From Candidatus Thioglobus vulcanius (GTDB taxonomy: Bacteria; Pseudomonadota; Gammaproteobacteria; PS1; Pseudothioglobaceae), in NCBI GenBank assembly GCA_910595855.1, contig CAJVCJ010000054.1:1-5635 (forward strand): DNA of 5,635 bases, given 5' to 3'. Under the pieces are notes generated by a model. The model made no database searches. It was not told the origin of the DNA and worked only from the letters and a program-made list of their open reading frames with translations. Positions 5,065-5,635 of this stretch are shown in pieces (the first letter of the stretch is position 1; each line of letters begins with the position of its first letter). The position numbers were made by a program, and so were the translations under genes.

Positions 5065-5635
5065 TATAGAAATGTCTCCACTTTTTTAACATCTGCATGC
5101 TCTTGCAACAGGGTTGGGGTTATAAATATGACTAACTCTCTAGCCTCTCTGGATTGTTTGCTTACACCTAGTAAATCAGTCTTCATACCGGGGAAATTTT
5201 TTGCACTATCACCATGCTGTATATCTAGCAAGCCACCAATAATTAATGTTTCTTGATCTCTAAGCGACACATTTGTGCTAATTCTTCGTTGAGTCTTAAC
5301 CGGGAGTCTGTCACCCGTTGTTTGTCTTTCACCTGTAAAGGCAACGGTTGACACCTCAACCTGTTGAAGGTCAAGGTTTATTTCTCCGTTCAAAGAAATA
5401 CGTGGCACGATTCTCATTACCACGCCTGAGTTGTAACTCTTTGTGGTTACTTGTGTAAACCCTTCTGGTCCTGAAACAATTGGAATAATCTGCTCTGTGG
5501 TAATATCAATATTTGCCATTTTTCCATCTGACGCAACAACACTAGGCGTTGCCCAAACGCGTGCTTCACCGGTATCTTCCATGGCATTAAATACACCCGT
5601 AAAATAACTTAATGCAGTTTGGCCGGCAAGAAGTG
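5064..5635 (-). CDS. Secretin (GspD/PilQ/T3SS outer-membrane channel superfamily), C-terminal part
   Basis: The frame stays open from the right edge to a TAA at 5064-5066, giving the last 189 residues; the N-terminus lies outside the window. An ATG at 5582 is internal, since the residues before it (SYFTGVFNAMEDTGEARVWA) continue the conserved secretin start of the beta-barrel region (FxALexxGxAxVxaxPs). Further family signs are GVVMRIVPRISLNGEINLDL, LPVKTQRRISTNVSLRDQET followed by LIIGGLL, and ELVIFITPTLL near the end. Secretins form outer-membrane rings that pass folded proteins or pili in type II and III secretion, type IV pili and filamentous phage. The usual VPxLGDIPxLGxLF segment after GGL is replaced by a degenerate NFPGMKTDLLGVSKQ. 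The protein stops about 13 residues after the FITP motif, so there is no pilotin-binding S-domain of the GspD type. Which transport system it serves cannot be decided from this part. Confidence 0.92.
   Translation of the reverse strand, partial: LLAGQTALSYFTGVFNAMEDTGEARVWATPSVVASDGKMANIDITTEQIIPIVSGPEGFTQVTTKSYNSGVVMRIVPRISLNGEINLDLQQVEVSTVAFTGERQTTGDRLPVKTQRRISTNVSLRDQETLIIGGLLDIQHGDSAKNFPGMKTDLLGVSKQSREARELVIFITPTLLQEHADVKKVETFL

Noticed and set aside
5064..5582. Reading the secretin as a complete 172-residue protein starting at the internal ATG
   Set aside because: The frame continues open to the window edge with conserved secretin residues before that ATG, so the gene is truncated by the window and not short.

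Overview
The window is AT-rich DNA, most likely from a Gram-negative, probably gammaproteobacterial, organism. A secretin C-terminus and a lipobox protein require an outer membrane. The AT-rich composition would suit a marine or symbiotic lineage, but this is inference and no gene identifies the taxon. Every complete gene encodes a protein with an N-terminal export signal, so the window is devoted to envelope or extracellular proteins.

The left part (1-1985, plus strand) holds the 3' end of one gene of unknown function, then two complete genes (342-968 and 1047-1985). These two encode paralogous, probably beta-rich exported proteins. They share an FSGSS motif, an EVNA[RK]GE motif and a C-terminal SGxYT...VLN strand. 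The second has an extra N-terminal Tyr/Asp-rich segment and a six-cysteine region. I do not recognise a named family for them; they look like secreted or surface subunits.

The right part (2057-5635, minus strand, read right to left) is a tightly packed cluster of six genes. In order these are the C-terminal part of a type II/III-type secretin (N-terminus outside the window), a small coiled-coil lipoprotein with an acidic tail, a two-domain exported protein, two single-domain exported proteins of equal size, and a two-domain protein resembling Ig-fold pilus chaperones or the WxL-interacting (DUF916-like) family. Gene junctions are TAATG, a roughly 29-nt overlap, 12 nt, 5 nt and ATGA, which points to one translationally coupled operon. 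The three middle proteins carry four copies of one domain type ending in a PGxYxG-like strand.

The plus-strand genes converge on this operon across a 71-bp gap. As a working model (inference), the secretin is the outer-membrane channel, the lipoprotein its accessory, the chaperone-like and PGxYxG proteins a periplasmic or surface scaffold, and the plus-strand proteins possible substrates or subunits. I know of no named secretion or pilus system with exactly this gene set. Type II secretion, type IV pilus and type III secretion loci would be expected to show ATPase, pseudopilin or inner-membrane platform genes, and none lies within the window. Those genes could lie outside it.
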